The notes under the pieces were generated by a model that saw only the letters and a list, made by a program, of their open reading frames with translations, made no database searches and had not been told where the DNA came from. 45,611 bases of DNA from Bacillus salipaludis (lineage in GTDB: Bacteria; Bacillota; Bacilli; Bacillales_B; DSM-18226): assembly GCF_004358205.1 (NCBI RefSeq), contig NZ_SMYO01000027.1, positions 1 through 45,611 on the forward strand. Reading direction: 5' to 3'. Position 1 is the first letter of the stretch. Every line of letters begins with the position of its first letter. A program made the translations under genes and the position numbers. Of this stretch, positions 8,595 to 17,426 are shown piece by piece.

Positions 8595-8664
8595 TTACTA
8601 CCATTCGTCATTTTTTTCATACAATTGCATGGAAAAATCCTTTACTAATAACCTTTTTAACCAT

Positions 8665-8686
8665 TTTAATCAAACGTTTGGTTAAA
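8665..8686. promoter_or_regulatory. Palindrome, AAACGTTT family, copy 4
   Basis: Centred at 8675/8676 with core CAAACGTTTG; 10 of 11 arm positions match (TTTAATCAAAC with GTTTGGTTAAA). It lies between convergent genes, which fits an operator less well than the other copies do. Confidence 0.45.
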
Positions 8687-8728
8687 CAGGGAATTTGTTG
8701 AAGGTACCCGAGAATTGTTGTAAATAGT

Positions 8729-8760
8729 AAATAGCGCTTGGTTCCATCCAAGCGCTATTT
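8729..8760 (-). terminator. Hairpin terminator at the end of yueI
   Basis: Thirteen-base perfect arms (AAATAGCGCTTGG and its complement) with a six-base loop overlap the yueI stop codon. The sequence after it on the minus strand is AT-rich but lacks a long T run. It may also stop transcripts from the OsmC side. Confidence 0.65.
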
Positions 8761-9189
8761 CCGATTAAAGAGTTTTGCAAAAAGGCTCTTTTTCTTTTTC
8801 GTGTCAAATTGAATCGGTGCCTTTTTAGTAATAAAGATTTCTTCTTTGTCTATCGCATGGTCTAACGCTAAGACAAGCCCAATCTCTGTATCGTGGTCCT
8901 TATTGGTCACAATCGTATGCTCCATTTTATATTTGGCCGCCAGTTTTACATACTTCGATAATTGTCCGTAGTTCATTGTTCCGTTTAAAAACAAATGAGC
9001 TTTCGGGTTCTTCTTTATCTCCTGCTCCACTTGAGGATAGATCTCAGCTTCGCCAACCTGACCTTTTTTAAGAGCAATGATAATCCGCTCACGTAATGTC
9101 CCTAAAAATTTCCGCCTTTCCTCCGGCTTAGTTTCTAGGGGGCCGTAGATTCCCTGCTGTAACACCTCATCAACAGATGGCTTTCTCAA
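8755..9189 (-). CDS. yueI: YueI family protein (DUF1694)
   Basis: A 144-residue cytosolic protein beginning with DEVLQQGIYG and ETKPEERRKFLGTLRERI, the conserved start of YueI/DUF1694, then HLFLNGTMNYGQLSKYVKLA. The family has no established function that I know; its fold resembles RNA/ribosomal L7Ae-like small proteins in outline, which is only an impression. I chose the TTG at 9189 because GGAG lies eight bases upstream and the length fits the family; the frame continues upstream to 9267 with no similarity. A 21-bp repeat array lies just upstream. Confidence 0.75.
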   Translation of the reverse strand: MRKPSVDEVLQQGIYGPLETKPEERRKFLGTLRERIIIALKKGQVGEAEIYPQVEQEIKKNPKAHLFLNGTMNYGQLSKYVKLAAKYKMEHTIVTNKDHDTEIGLVLALDHAIDKEEIFITKKAPIQFDTKKKKSLFAKLFNRK

Positions 9190-9294
9190 AAAATCAACTC
9201 CATTATAAAGGCTACTTATTTTTATGATAGGACAAGGAAAAAGGTTCCCTACTAAACATTCATCCACTAATCCCTTCTATCAGTTTATTATATG

Positions 9295-9378
9295 TTTACT
9301 TTCCAGTTGTTGCACTTTACCTTCCACTTTTGCTCATTTACTTTCCACTATGACCAAAATACATTCCACTACCATTTA
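9295..9378. repeat. Tandem array of four 21-bp units
   Basis: The motif TTTACYTTCCA starts at 9295, 9316 and 9337, and a decayed form AATACATTCCA at 9358, exactly 21 bp apart each time. The ten bases after each motif vary. It lies between the yueI start and the aceA terminator. Confidence 0.8.
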
Positions 9379-9403
9379 ATCATGATAATAATTCTAGTAG
9401 AGA

Positions 9404-9440
9404 CAAAAAAATCCCTCCCCCACACATAAGGAGAAGGATT
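9404..9440 (-). terminator. Terminator of the aceBA operon
   Basis: On the minus strand AATCCTTCTCC pairs with GGGGAGGGATT and is followed by TTTTTTGTC. It starts a few bases after the aceA stop. Confidence 0.85.
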
Positions 9441-9446
9441 CGCTCT

Positions 9447-10733
9447 TTATTTTTTCGAAGAACTAAATTGCTCTTCTTCAGTTGATCCTTTTAACGCTGT
9501 GGTTGAAGAGGTGCCTCCTGTAATGACCATGGATACTTGGTCAAAGTAGCCAGTACCAACCTCGCGTTGGTGGCGGGTAGCCGTGTAGCCGTATTGCTCA
9601 CTGGAAAACTCAGCCTGCTGCAATTCGGAGTAAGCCGCCATACCGCGCTCTTTGTAGCCGCGGGCAAGCTCGAACATGCTGTGGTTCAAGGCATGGAACC
9701 CTGCAAGTGTAACGAATTGGAACTTATAGCCCATTTTTCCGAGCTCTTGTTGGAATTTCGCAATTGTTTCTGGGTCAAGTTTCTTTTTCCAGTTGAAGGA
9801 AGGTGAACAGTTATAGGCCAGTAGTTTGCCAGGGAACTGTTCATGAATCGCTTCCGCAAACTTTCTTGCTTCCTCTACATTTGGTTCAGAAGTTTCACAC
9901 CAAATTAGGTCAGCATATGGTGCATAGGCTAAGCCGCGGGCAATCGCTTGATCAATTCCGGCTTTTGTCCGGTAAAATCCTTCAGGAGTCCGTTCTCCGG
10001 TAATGAATGCCGCATCGTTCATATCGATATCACTGGTAATCAAATCGGCAGCATTAGCATCTGTACGGGCAACAAGCACAGTTGGAACACCCATTACATC
10101 AGCAGCCAAACGAGCTGCAATCAGGTTACGAACAGCAGTTTGAGTCGGCAGCAATACTTTTCCGCCCAAGTGACCGCATTTTTTCTCAGAAGAAAGCTGG
10201 TCTTCAAAGTGTACACCGGCTGCGCCTGCTTCAATCATGCCTTTCATCAATTCAAAGCAGTTTAGCTGCCCGCCAAAGCCTGCTTCCGCATCGGCTACAA
10301 TTGGGGCAAACCAATCGATAGAGTCGTCACCTTCAGAATGGGTAATTTGATCAGCACGTTGAAGCGCTTGGTTAATTCGCTTTACCACGCTTGGTACACT
10401 GTTTGCAGGGTACAAGCTTTGGTCAGGGTACATATGTCCTGAAAGGTTGGCGTCAGCTGCTACCTGCCAGCCGCTTAAGTAGATCGCTTTCAGTCCGGCT
10501 TTTACCTGTTGAACCGCTTGATTTCCTGTCAGCGCACCAAGCGCATTGATGTACTCTTCTTCATTTAATAGCTTCCAAAGCTTTTCTGCACCTTTTTTCG
10601 CTAAAGTATGTTCGATATCAATCGAACCGCGAAGCTTAATAACGTCTTCTCCCGTATACGGTCTTGTAATTCCATTCCAACGGCTATCCATTTCCCAGCT
10701 TTCTTGTAATCTTGCAGCTCTTTCATTTGTCAT
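9447..10733 (-). CDS. aceA: Isocitrate lyase
   Basis: A 428-residue isocitrate lyase, which splits isocitrate to glyoxylate and succinate, the first step of the glyoxylate shunt. The catalytic loop KKCGHLGGK (near residue 185) is intact, and [10 protein letters not shown] and TDANAADLI are the metal- and substrate-binding segments. It is preceded by AGGGAGGA. It follows aceB by about 48 bases on the same strand and ends at a terminator, so aceB-aceA is an operon. The C-terminus is a low-complexity Ser/Thr/Glu tail. B. subtilis 168 lacks this pathway. Confidence 0.97.
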   Translation of the reverse strand: MTNERAARLQESWEMDSRWNGITRPYTGEDVIKLRGSIDIEHTLAKKGAEKLWKLLNEEEYINALGALTGNQAVQQVKAGLKAIYLSGWQVAADANLSGHMYPDQSLYPANSVPSVVKRINQALQRADQITHSEGDDSIDWFAPIVADAEAGFGGQLNCFELMKGMIEAGAAGVHFEDQLSSEKKCGHLGGKVLLPTQTAVRNLIAARLAADVMGVPTVLVARTDANAADLITSDIDMNDAAFITGERTPEGFYRTKAGIDQAIARGLAYAPYADLIWCETSEPNVEEARKFAEAIHEQFPGKLLAYNCSPSFNWKKKLDPETIAKFQQELGKMGYKFQFVTLAGFHALNHSMFELARGYKERGMAAYSELQQAEFSSEQYGYTATRHQREVGTGYFDQVSMVITGGTSSTTALKGSTEEEQFSSSKK

Positions 10734-10781
10734 CTTAAATTCCTCCCTATTAATTTAGTAAACTATTATTTATCAAACTTT

Positions 10782-12374
10782 CTATAAAAGCTCGTAACCC
10801 GGTAAGGTTAGAAACTCAGCAAACTCATCATTTTGAATCATTTGGTCAAATAGTTCTGAAGCTTCAGCAAACCGCCCATTCTTATAAGCTTCAGCACCTA
10901 TTTCCTGTTTGATTTTTTCTAGTTCTTCCACCTTGAAGGCCTGATACAGTTCTGCTGTTACCTTTCGGCCGTCCGTTAACACACCTTTGGGATGGCGGAT
11001 CCACTGCCAAAGCTGTGCTCTTGAAATTTCAGCCGTTGCCGCATCTTCCATAAGGTTGTGAATTGGCGCTGCACCTTTTCCATCTAACCAAGAAGCAACA
11101 TATTGAATTCCAACATTAATGTTGACGCGAACTCCTTCTTCGGTAATCGTTCCATTCGGCACCTCAAGTAAATCTTGAGCCGTAACCGTGATGTGCTGCT
11201 GTTTTTGTGTATTAATTTGGTTAGATGCAGGCATTTCGCGGTTAAACACCTCTAATGCAACCGGGACAAGTCCAGGGTGGGCAACCCATGTCCCATCATG
11301 ACCATCGCGAGCCTCTCGTTCCTTATCGGCACGAACCTTCGCAAAGGCTCCTTCATTCGCCTGCGGGTTATTGCGAATCGGAATTTGTGCTGCCATCCCT
11401 CCCATTGCCGGTGCCTTTCGTCGATGACAGGTTTGGATGGTCAATAACGAGTATGACCTCATAAAGGGAACCGTCATGTTAACCTGCGAGCGATCCGGAA
11501 GAATTACATCCTTCTGGTTACGGAGCTTTTTCAAGTAACTGAAAATATAATCCCATCTGCCACAGTTTAAGCCGGCAGAGTGTTCCTTTAATTCATATAA
11601 AATTTCGTTCATTTCAAATGCTGCCAAAATGGTTTCGATTAATACAGTTGCTTTAATCGTTCCTTGCGGGACACCGAGTTTATCTTGTGCGAAGACGAAG
11701 ACATCATTCCAAAGGCGGGCTTCTATATGACTCTCAAGCTTTGGAAGGTAAAAATATGGACCCGTCCCTCTTGCGAGCAAATTATTTACGTTATGGAAAA
11801 AGTACAATCCGAAATCGAAAAGGCTTCCGGAAATCGGCTTTCCGTCTAGTAGTACATTTTTTTCTTCTAAATGTAATCCTCGTGGTCGAACGAGCAGTAC
11901 TGCTGTTTTTTCATTCAGGGTGTATTTTTTACCATTTTGATTTTCAAAAGAAATCGTCCGATTTACTGCATCCCTCAAGTTGATTTGTCCTTCGACGATG
12001 TTCTTCCATGTCGGTGAAGTGGCGTCTTCAAAGTCGGCCATAAAGATTTTCGCATCAGAATTCAGAGCATTAATGACCATTTTCCGGTCAGTCGGACCGG
12101 TAATTTCAACCCGGCGGTCCTGAAGATCCTGTGGCAGGGGAGCAATTGTCCAATCTCCATTACGAATATGTTTCGTTTCAGGAAGGAAATCCGGAAGCTT
12201 TCCGTTGTGAATTTCCTCCTGTCGTTTCATTCTGTACTGTAACAGTTCAACTCTTCTTTCCCCAAAGTTTCGCTCTAGTTCTTCAATAAAATTTAAAGCA
12301 TCGGATGTCAAAACCTCATCATACTGGGCGTTTATGGCACCCACCACTTCAATACCAGTCGTTTGCGTCGACAT
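10782..12374 (-). CDS. aceB: Malate synthase A
   Basis: A 530-residue malate synthase A, which condenses glyoxylate with acetyl-CoA to malate. The signature around [17 protein letters not shown] (near residue 265) and [20 protein letters not shown] identify it; the C-terminal helical domain holds the conserved catalytic Asp region ([17 protein letters not shown]). The ATG at 12374 has AGAGGTGA upstream; a start at 12407 is possible but lacks a ribosome site. First gene of aceBA. Confidence 0.97.
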   Translation of the reverse strand: MSTQTTGIEVVGAINAQYDEVLTSDALNFIEELERNFGERRVELLQYRMKRQEEIHNGKLPDFLPETKHIRNGDWTIAPLPQDLQDRRVEITGPTDRKMVINALNSDAKIFMADFEDATSPTWKNIVEGQINLRDAVNRTISFENQNGKKYTLNEKTAVLLVRPRGLHLEEKNVLLDGKPISGSLFDFGLYFFHNVNNLLARGTGPYFYLPKLESHIEARLWNDVFVFAQDKLGVPQGTIKATVLIETILAAFEMNEILYELKEHSAGLNCGRWDYIFSYLKKLRNQKDVILPDRSQVNMTVPFMRSYSLLTIQTCHRRKAPAMGGMAAQIPIRNNPQANEGAFAKVRADKEREARDGHDGTWVAHPGLVPVALEVFNREMPASNQINTQKQQHITVTAQDLLEVPNGTITEEGVRVNINVGIQYVASWLDGKGAAPIHNLMEDAATAEISRAQLWQWIRHPKGVLTDGRKVTAELYQAFKVEELEKIKQEIGAEAYKNGRFAEASELFDQMIQNDEFAEFLTLPGYELL

Positions 12375-12420
12375 GAACTTAATCACCTCTTTGTTATAAT
12401 ACAGCATCTATCCTCGTTTT

Positions 12421-12430
12421 GTATTATATA
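12421..12430 (-). promoter_or_regulatory. Candidate -10 region of aceBA
   Basis: The minus strand reads TTATATAATAC about 50 bases before the aceB start. The -35 position (near TTCCCT) is weak, so activity probably needs another factor or I have the wrong element. Confidence 0.35.
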
Positions 12431-12521
12431 ACACTAAAAATAAAAAGGGAACTACTTTTCAGAAAATTTTTTAAAAATAGTCAAAATAATCCTAAAGTAG
12501 TATTTTTCAGCGACAGAGATA

Positions 12522-12553
12522 ATAAAAAGGCCGTTGGATCAATCCCAACGGCC
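12522..12553 (-). terminator. Terminator of the GH15 gene
   Basis: AGGCCGTTGG pairs with CCAACGGCCT around a short loop; the minus strand continues with TTTTTATT. Confidence 0.85.
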
Positions 12554-12561
12554 TGAAATTT

Positions 12562-13614
12562 TTACATAATCCGTTCATATTTCTCTTTCGCTAATATATA
12601 CAGGGCGCTTCCCCACCCCAATGGCGTGTTGGAATTATAGTCCGAAGATTGGGCAAAATAAAGTTCCGGAAGACTGCCATCACTGAGCATGACTTTTTCT
12701 GTCTGCTGAATATAAGCATGGGCTTTTTCCATATTTCCTAATTCTAAATGACAAAGGGCAAGCCACGGAAGCCCAAAGGTCCATTCTGCTTCCGAACCAA
12801 AATAAAAAGATAACTCATGATGCCGTCCTTCATGCTCCAAAAGTGAATAATAGGAGTCACCCTGATAGCGAATCACGCCCCGGTCCCTTAGTAGATTTAT
12901 TTCAACCTGCTTGAGGATTAATTTTGCATCTTCCCCATCTACAACACCGTAAGGATAGATTAAGCTCATCTGCGCTAAGTCACAGGGACGGTCGATACTT
13001 TCACGTGGAAATAAGGCAGATAAAGTCCATTTCCCTTTTTCAATCCATTCTCCCGGAACAAAGACCAAATCTTGAACAGCCTTAAGTCCAGCCACACAGG
13101 CACCAACAGAACTGGTATGCACTTCGCGCCATTCTTCCCACATCCCATTATCCGCATCCTCCCAATAGTGAACGCAGCCTAAATACCCGACAAGCTTTTG
13201 AACGATTTCATGATCTTTTCCATCTCGAATAATCTGCTTCCCTCGTTTTTGCCCCATTCCGATTCCCCAAAGAATTGCCCCAATCGCATCATGCTGGGCA
13301 TGTCCCCATGGTGTATCGATTTCTCTTACATCATGGGCTGAATAGCGGGAATGTATATATTCCCATTGCTCAATTGGCCTTTGGAGATTATGGATATCCA
13401 GTTTCCATTCATATTCTCGGAATAAATCTAAAATCCGGTGATAGGTCATTTCATAAATCCCATTGTCCTGTTCTAAATAAGGTAAGGACATGTAAAAAGA
13501 ATCTCGAAGCCAAACGTAGTGATAATCATTTGATGAAGAGGCCAAGTATAATCCATGCGGCAATCGTAACTGATCCAAAATTTGATAGCTGTTGCTTATT
13601 TTTTTGTTATACAT
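12562..13614 (-). CDS. Glycoside hydrolase family 15-like protein
   Basis: A 350-residue protein resembling the (alpha/alpha)6 barrel of GH15 glucoamylases. It has YHYVWLRDSFYMSLPYL near the N-terminus, GMWEEWREVHTSSVGACVAGL near the middle (the first Glu pair is the likely general acid region) and SDGSLPELYF...NTPLGWGSAL near the end, which holds the likely base. It lacks a signal peptide and the N-terminal beta domain of secreted glucoamylases, so it is probably cytosolic and acts on an intracellular alpha-glucoside such as trehalose or a maltooligosaccharide. The substrate is not shown by the sequence. It is a single gene with its own terminator. Confidence 0.8.
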   Translation of the reverse strand: MYNKKISNSYQILDQLRLPHGLYLASSSNDYHYVWLRDSFYMSLPYLEQDNGIYEMTYHRILDLFREYEWKLDIHNLQRPIEQWEYIHSRYSAHDVREIDTPWGHAQHDAIGAILWGIGMGQKRGKQIIRDGKDHEIVQKLVGYLGCVHYWEDADNGMWEEWREVHTSSVGACVAGLKAVQDLVFVPGEWIEKGKWTLSALFPRESIDRPCDLAQMSLIYPYGVVDGEDAKLILKQVEINLLRDRGVIRYQGDSYYSLLEHEGRHHELSFYFGSEAEWTFGLPWLALCHLELGNMEKAHAYIQQTEKVMLSDGSLPELYFAQSSDYNSNTPLGWGSALYILAKEKYERIM

Positions 13615-13673
13615 CCTACACCCTCTGTTCTGTGTTTTACCTCCTTTTTTTCCAAATTCTTATGTATTTATAC

Positions 13674-13704
13674 GAAAAAAGCAGGCACCTGTAACGGTAC
13701 CCGC
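13674..13704 (-). terminator. Terminator of the siroheme gene group
   Basis: GCGGGTACC and GGTGCCTGC pair (two G-T wobbles) just after the stop of the dehydrogenase gene, followed on the minus strand by TTTTTTCG. Confidence 0.75.
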
Positions 13705-14322
13705 TTAAACCAACTCGTTATATAATTTTTGAAAGTCTTCTTCTCGATTGTTGCTTTTTAAAAATTCCTGGCTGACAATAGCCGTTAATAGCTTTCTTTT
13801 TACAGAAGGGTCTTTCACTTCTTCCAAAATCCGCTGCCGTACCGTAAAAAGAAACTCAAGATAGCTCTCATAGGATTCATCAAACTGCTGTTCCAGCCCT
13901 GAACGGATTCGACTTGCCAAAATCGGGCTTGCCCCGCCCGACGAAACCGCAATATTTAAACGCCCCCGTCGAACCACTGCCGGAACATGAAAATCTGAGC
14001 CATCAGGATCATCCGCGATAGTAATAAGTTGATGGGGACCTGCTGCAGCTTTGACCAACTGATTGATTTCCCTATCATTCGTCGCGGCGAACACTAAAGG
14101 GGTTTCGGCTAGGTCCTCTTCAGAAAATGCCCGGCAATACCATGAAACCTTACCCTCAGTAACCAGTATTTGAATTTCTTCGGTTACTTCCGGGCTAATC
14201 ACAGAAATCTCCGCGCCAGTATTAAGCAGACCAAATATCTTGCGCTCCGCAACCTTTCCGCCGCCAACAATCACTGCCTTCTTTCCTTCCAAATTCATCA
14301 TAATTGGATAACTTACCTTCAT
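13705..14322 (-). CDS. Precorrin-2 dehydrogenase / sirohydrochlorin-type dehydrogenase (YlnF-like)
   Basis: A 205-residue protein with an N-terminal NAD-binding motif, KKAVIVGGGKVAERK, and SSGGASPILASRIR near residue 130. These are the features of the Met8/CysG-N family (B. subtilis YlnF, B. megaterium SirC) that oxidises precorrin-2 to sirohydrochlorin. It has no CobA domain, which is supplied by the upstream gene. A ferrochelatase (SirB/YlnE type) for the last step of siroheme synthesis is not in the window. It is the last gene of a three-gene group and is followed by a terminator. Confidence 0.9.
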   Translation of the reverse strand: MKVSYPIMMNLEGKKAVIVGGGKVAERKIFGLLNTGAEISVISPEVTEEIQILVTEGKVSWYCRAFSEEDLAETPLVFAATNDREINQLVKAAAGPHQLITIADDPDGSDFHVPAVVRRGRLNIAVSSGGASPILASRIRSGLEQQFDESYESYLEFLFTVRQRILEEVKDPSVKRKLLTAIVSQEFLKSNNREEDFQKLYNELV

Positions 14323-14367
14323 GTTCTCGCCTCGTTATGCCCGCTTATAAATGAGCAGAAACATTTT

Positions 14368-15828
14368 TTATTGTAACTCTACACCATTTTGCTCCGCTAA
14401 ATACTCTATCAAAGCGGCTTTTGTTGCCTTTGCCGGCATATTGGGATTCATCAACCCCGCTCCCCTAACAGCAGCCATCGTTTGTTTTCCCATACAAACC
14501 ACATGTGAATCTCTTACATCCTCCTCTATAGCAATGCCGCATTCCCTTAATGCTTCAAGAACGGGTTCCACGGATGCACTGCATGGAAAAATGATTGTAT
14601 CGACCTGAGCTTCCCCGAACATTCGCTTAAAAATCGGCATGAATTGCCTATCAATTTCTTTTATACTCGTCACGATTACATCAAATACTCCATAATTCTC
14701 TGTATTTTTCAAAACACTGTTGTCACCGACAATGAGCAAACTCCCTGAACCATACATTTCTTCCGCCAACGTGGCGGTAAATCCCCGGTCATTTAAGGCT
14801 TTTATCGTCTTAAATGAAGGACCGTAAAAATTAGCCCTGATATTTCGAATATCGATTTGATTGTCAATTAACGCTTCGAAAAATTCAGCAACGCTTTCGG
14901 GCTGGGCAAACAGGATCTTATCATAGGCTGTCACTTTTTCTAAGTCAATATGAACCGATGTCTTTTTCCATTTTGGAAATTCTATTACATCCGCTCCATA
15001 ATCCATTAATTCCTTTGCCAATTCGCTCAGACCATTGCTTGTCCGGGCTAATAATATTTGCCGGCCATACAACGGCTTTTTTTCAAACCAGTTGATTTTT
15101 TCCCGAAGTGAAATTACATCGCCCACCAGGATAATGGAAGGATTCTTAAACTTGGCAGCTAATGCCTTCTCTGAGATATCTGCTAATGTCCCCTGCAATG
15201 TCTTCTGACGGCCAAACGTGCCCCATTGAATTAATATCGCAGGAGTCGAAGAAGATTTGCCGTGTGCGATAAGGTTTTCACAAATGAGCGGTAAATTTCC
15301 AACTCCCATGTAAAAAGCAATCGTATCCACTCCGCGTGCAAGGCTTTCCCACTCAAGCAACGGCTCTCCATCTTTAGACTTTGCATGAGCGGTTACGATT
15401 GCAAACGATTCTCCATATTCCCGGTGAGTGACAGGAATTCCTGCATAAAGGGGGGCCGCAATTCCCGATGTGATTCCTGGAACGATTTCAAAAGGTATCT
15501 GAAACTGTGCTAGGGATTCCGCCTCTTCCCCAACGCGGCCAAATACACCCGGGTCTCCGCCTTTTAAACGAACAACCTTCTTGCCTTCTAATGCTTTAGC
15601 GACTAAAAGTTCATTGATATTCTCTTGCCGCAAAATATGACGGTCAGGTAATTTTCCACAATATATAAACTCACACTCTGAGGGTGCATATTCTAGCAGC
15701 TTTGGATTGGCAAGCCGGTCATAAAGTAAAACTTCAGCCTGCTTAATGGCCTCCAAGCCTTTTACCGTAATTAACCCGATATCCCCTGGGCCTGCACCAA
15801 CTAAAAATACTTTGCCTTTTCTCATCAT
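14368..15828 (-). CDS. nasF: Uroporphyrinogen-III C-methyltransferase fused to uroporphyrinogen-III synthase
   Basis: A 486-residue two-domain protein. Residues 1 to about 245 are a CobA/SUMT methyltransferase: FLVGAGPGD, VVRLKGGDPGVFGR and PGITSGIAAPLYAGIPVTHR are its SAM- and substrate-binding motifs. Residues about 255-486 are a HemD-like domain (RQILLARTSNGLSELAKEL ... DTIIFPCSASVEPVLEAL). The same fusion and length occur in B. subtilis NasF, which makes precorrin-2 for the siroheme of nitrite reductase. GGAGGCAG lies before the tandem ATG codons at 15828/15825. The HemD half may only help feed substrate, because a separate hemD normally exists in hem operons. Confidence 0.93.
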   Translation of the reverse strand: MMRKGKVFLVGAGPGDIGLITVKGLEAIKQAEVLLYDRLANPKLLEYAPSECEFIYCGKLPDRHILRQENINELLVAKALEGKKVVRLKGGDPGVFGRVGEEAESLAQFQIPFEIVPGITSGIAAPLYAGIPVTHREYGESFAIVTAHAKSKDGEPLLEWESLARGVDTIAFYMGVGNLPLICENLIAHGKSSSTPAILIQWGTFGRQKTLQGTLADISEKALAAKFKNPSIILVGDVISLREKINWFEKKPLYGRQILLARTSNGLSELAKELMDYGADVIEFPKWKKTSVHIDLEKVTAYDKILFAQPESVAEFFEALIDNQIDIRNIRANFYGPSFKTIKALNDRGFTATLAEEMYGSGSLLIVGDNSVLKNTENYGVFDVIVTSIKEIDRQFMPIFKRMFGEAQVDTIIFPCSASVEPVLEALRECGIAIEEDVRDSHVVCMGKQTMAAVRGAGLMNPNMPAKATKAALIEYLAEQNGVELQ

Positions 15829-15854
15829 GCTGCCTCCTTCCCATCTTTGGTGTC

Positions 15855-16175
15855 CTATAAAACAATAAATACAATGTTCTCTTTTATTTCTACCTTAAAT
15901 GTACGTACCTTACCACTTTCCGGCTCCTGAACTTTACCATCCGCTAAGGAAATCTTCAAATCATAGACAGGACAATATAAGTATTCGCCGTTGATAATTC
16001 CTTTAGAAAGTACTCCACCTTTTGGAATCGGACTGCGATTTTCAATTGCAAAAATCTTTCCGTTTGACAATTTAAAAAGTGCTATTTCAATTTGATCAAT
16101 TTTGATAGAAAATCCTTTTCTTTCTTTAAGATTCGAATAATGCGCTACAGGAATTCGTGTGATTGTTTTAAACAT
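15855..16175 (-). CDS. nirD: NirD-like nitrite reductase small subunit (Rieske-fold, cluster ligands missing)
   Basis: A 106-residue Rieske-fold protein of the NirD/NasE type. IEIALFKLSNGKIFAIENRSP and GGVLSKGIINGEYLYCPVYDLKISL align with NirD. In a true Rieske protein the two ligand pairs would be C-x-H and C-x-x-H; here the first pair is S-P-I and the second C-P-V-Y, so only one of four ligands survives. It therefore should not bind a [2Fe-2S] cluster, as is also seen in enterobacterial NirD. It starts the siroheme gene group, 26 bases before nasF. The large subunit gene nirB is not next to it. Confidence 0.8.
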   Translation of the reverse strand: MFKTITRIPVAHYSNLKERKGFSIKIDQIEIALFKLSNGKIFAIENRSPIPKGGVLSKGIINGEYLYCPVYDLKISLADGKVQEPESGKVRTFKVEIKENIVFIVL

Positions 16176-16379
16176 TTTACTCCACTCCCTGCCTTGATTG
16201 AAAGCCTTAATATATTATATATTCCCGAATTTTTTTAATCTTTCTTATATTTTAACACGGATTTCAACTCTCATTTTTGCTTTTTCTATAACTAAATTGT
16301 AATCATTGTTCTCATAATAAATTGTGGGATTTGTCACTTTTAACCCCTATAAGCGAATTGTTTCACAATATTGTCATAT

Positions 16380-16409
16380 AAAAAAGGTGTCCCTTTGAGG
16401 AACACCTTT
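16380..16409 (-). terminator. Terminator of the membrane-protein pair
   Basis: AAAGGTGT and ACACCTTT arms, with the sequence between them also largely paired, sit just after the stop of the 328-residue protein and are followed on the minus strand by TTTTTTAT. Confidence 0.85.
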
Positions 16410-16415
16410 CATCTT

Positions 16416-17402
16416 TTATGCAGGTTGCTTTCTTTTGGGCCGAATTGGCAGTTTTACTACTTCGGAAGCAATCACCGGAACAAACAAGCCGATTATCGCA
16501 ACCGGTATAGCCTCCCACCATACTAATGGCGGTGTGATTAGTAAGCCAAGGCGATTAATGGCAAACAAAGTTAGAAAATAGAACAAACTACCGGCAAGTC
16601 CGGCGAGCCAACTATCCCTTCTGAAAACTAAATAAAAAATCGGGATAAATAAAAGTGTCACCGGGACATAGGATGTTGGATAATGAACAAGATAAAAGGC
16701 CGATTTAAAGATAAAACGTAATAGGATATAAAGTGCCGCTGCCATAACTGGAATAGTATATTCCCGGCAAAGTTTATTAACAATGACTGTAAACAGGGCT
16801 ACAAATAATACCGAATAAAGCGGATACACCCATTGGGGGATCCCCCCAAAGATTTGCGACGCAGGGTCTGAGATCAACTGTAGAATTTCTTTTGAGGCAA
16901 TGGAACGTCCATGAATATATTGATCATAGGATATTGCTCCGTTTTCCTGCTGCATATTTGGAAACATTAAGCATTCCAGCAAAAACATCGCAAACCAAGT
17001 ATGCAGTGATTTCCATGATGGTATTTGATCCTGAGAAAACTTAAAATAGGCCCGCCATACACCGATAATCATAATATCTGTCGCAATATAATAAATAAAG
17101 TGGGTTGGACTCCAGGTGGTTAAATCAATGCCGTAAGCGATATGATAGCTAAAGTCTAAGGGGATACCAATTAAAAATAAAACATATCCAATCGTTACAA
17201 GATTTCGCGAAAACCGATCCATGTAATGCAGCTTCCGCCACTCTTTAAATAATAAAAATGCCCCAATCGCAAAGCCAGTAAAATTAACAATATGCGGTAT
17301 GGAATATTCCTCAAATAAATACTTAAAATGGTAAGAGGCATCCCAAGCAGATCCAATGAACTTTAATAAGAAGGCAATGACCCAAATTCGATAATATTTC
17401 AA
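16416..17402 (-). CDS. Conserved multi-pass membrane protein of unknown function
   Basis: A 328-residue, very hydrophobic protein with about eight or nine predicted membrane helices; I do not recognise a named family. Notable loop residues are GSAWDASYHFKYLFEEY near the N-terminus, FSYHIAYGIDLTTWSPTHFIYY near 85-105 and MFPNMQQENGAISYDQYIHGR near 150. The W-D-x-S-Y-H and S-P-T-H motifs next to membrane helices could bind metal or haem, which is inference. The TTG start at 17402 has GAGGAGG about ten bases upstream. It lies 24 bases after a small two-helix membrane gene and shares an upstream region with a divergent His-rich lipoprotein. A basic tail (RPKRKQ) is at the C-terminus. Confidence 0.65.
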   Translation of the reverse strand: MKYYRIWVIAFLLKFIGSAWDASYHFKYLFEEYSIPHIVNFTGFAIGAFLLFKEWRKLHYMDRFSRNLVTIGYVLFLIGIPLDFSYHIAYGIDLTTWSPTHFIYYIATDIMIIGVWRAYFKFSQDQIPSWKSLHTWFAMFLLECLMFPNMQQENGAISYDQYIHGRSIASKEILQLISDPASQIFGGIPQWVYPLYSVLFVALFTVIVNKLCREYTIPVMAAALYILLRFIFKSAFYLVHYPTSYVPVTLLFIPIFYLVFRRDSWLAGLAGSLFYFLTLFAINRLGLLITPPLVWWEAIPVAIIGLFVPVIASEVVKLPIRPKRKQPA

Positions 17403-17426
17403 AAATTTAAACCTCCTCTTTATCCC

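Noticed and set aside
12562..13614. Secreted glucoamylase.
   Set aside because: No signal peptide or starch-binding module, and the protein is shorter than secreted glucoamylases; a cytosolic role fits better.
16176..16415. A leader RNA or riboswitch before nirD.
   Set aside because: I see no conserved cobalamin, haem or molybdenum-type motif; only the weak redox-site-like sequence noted above.
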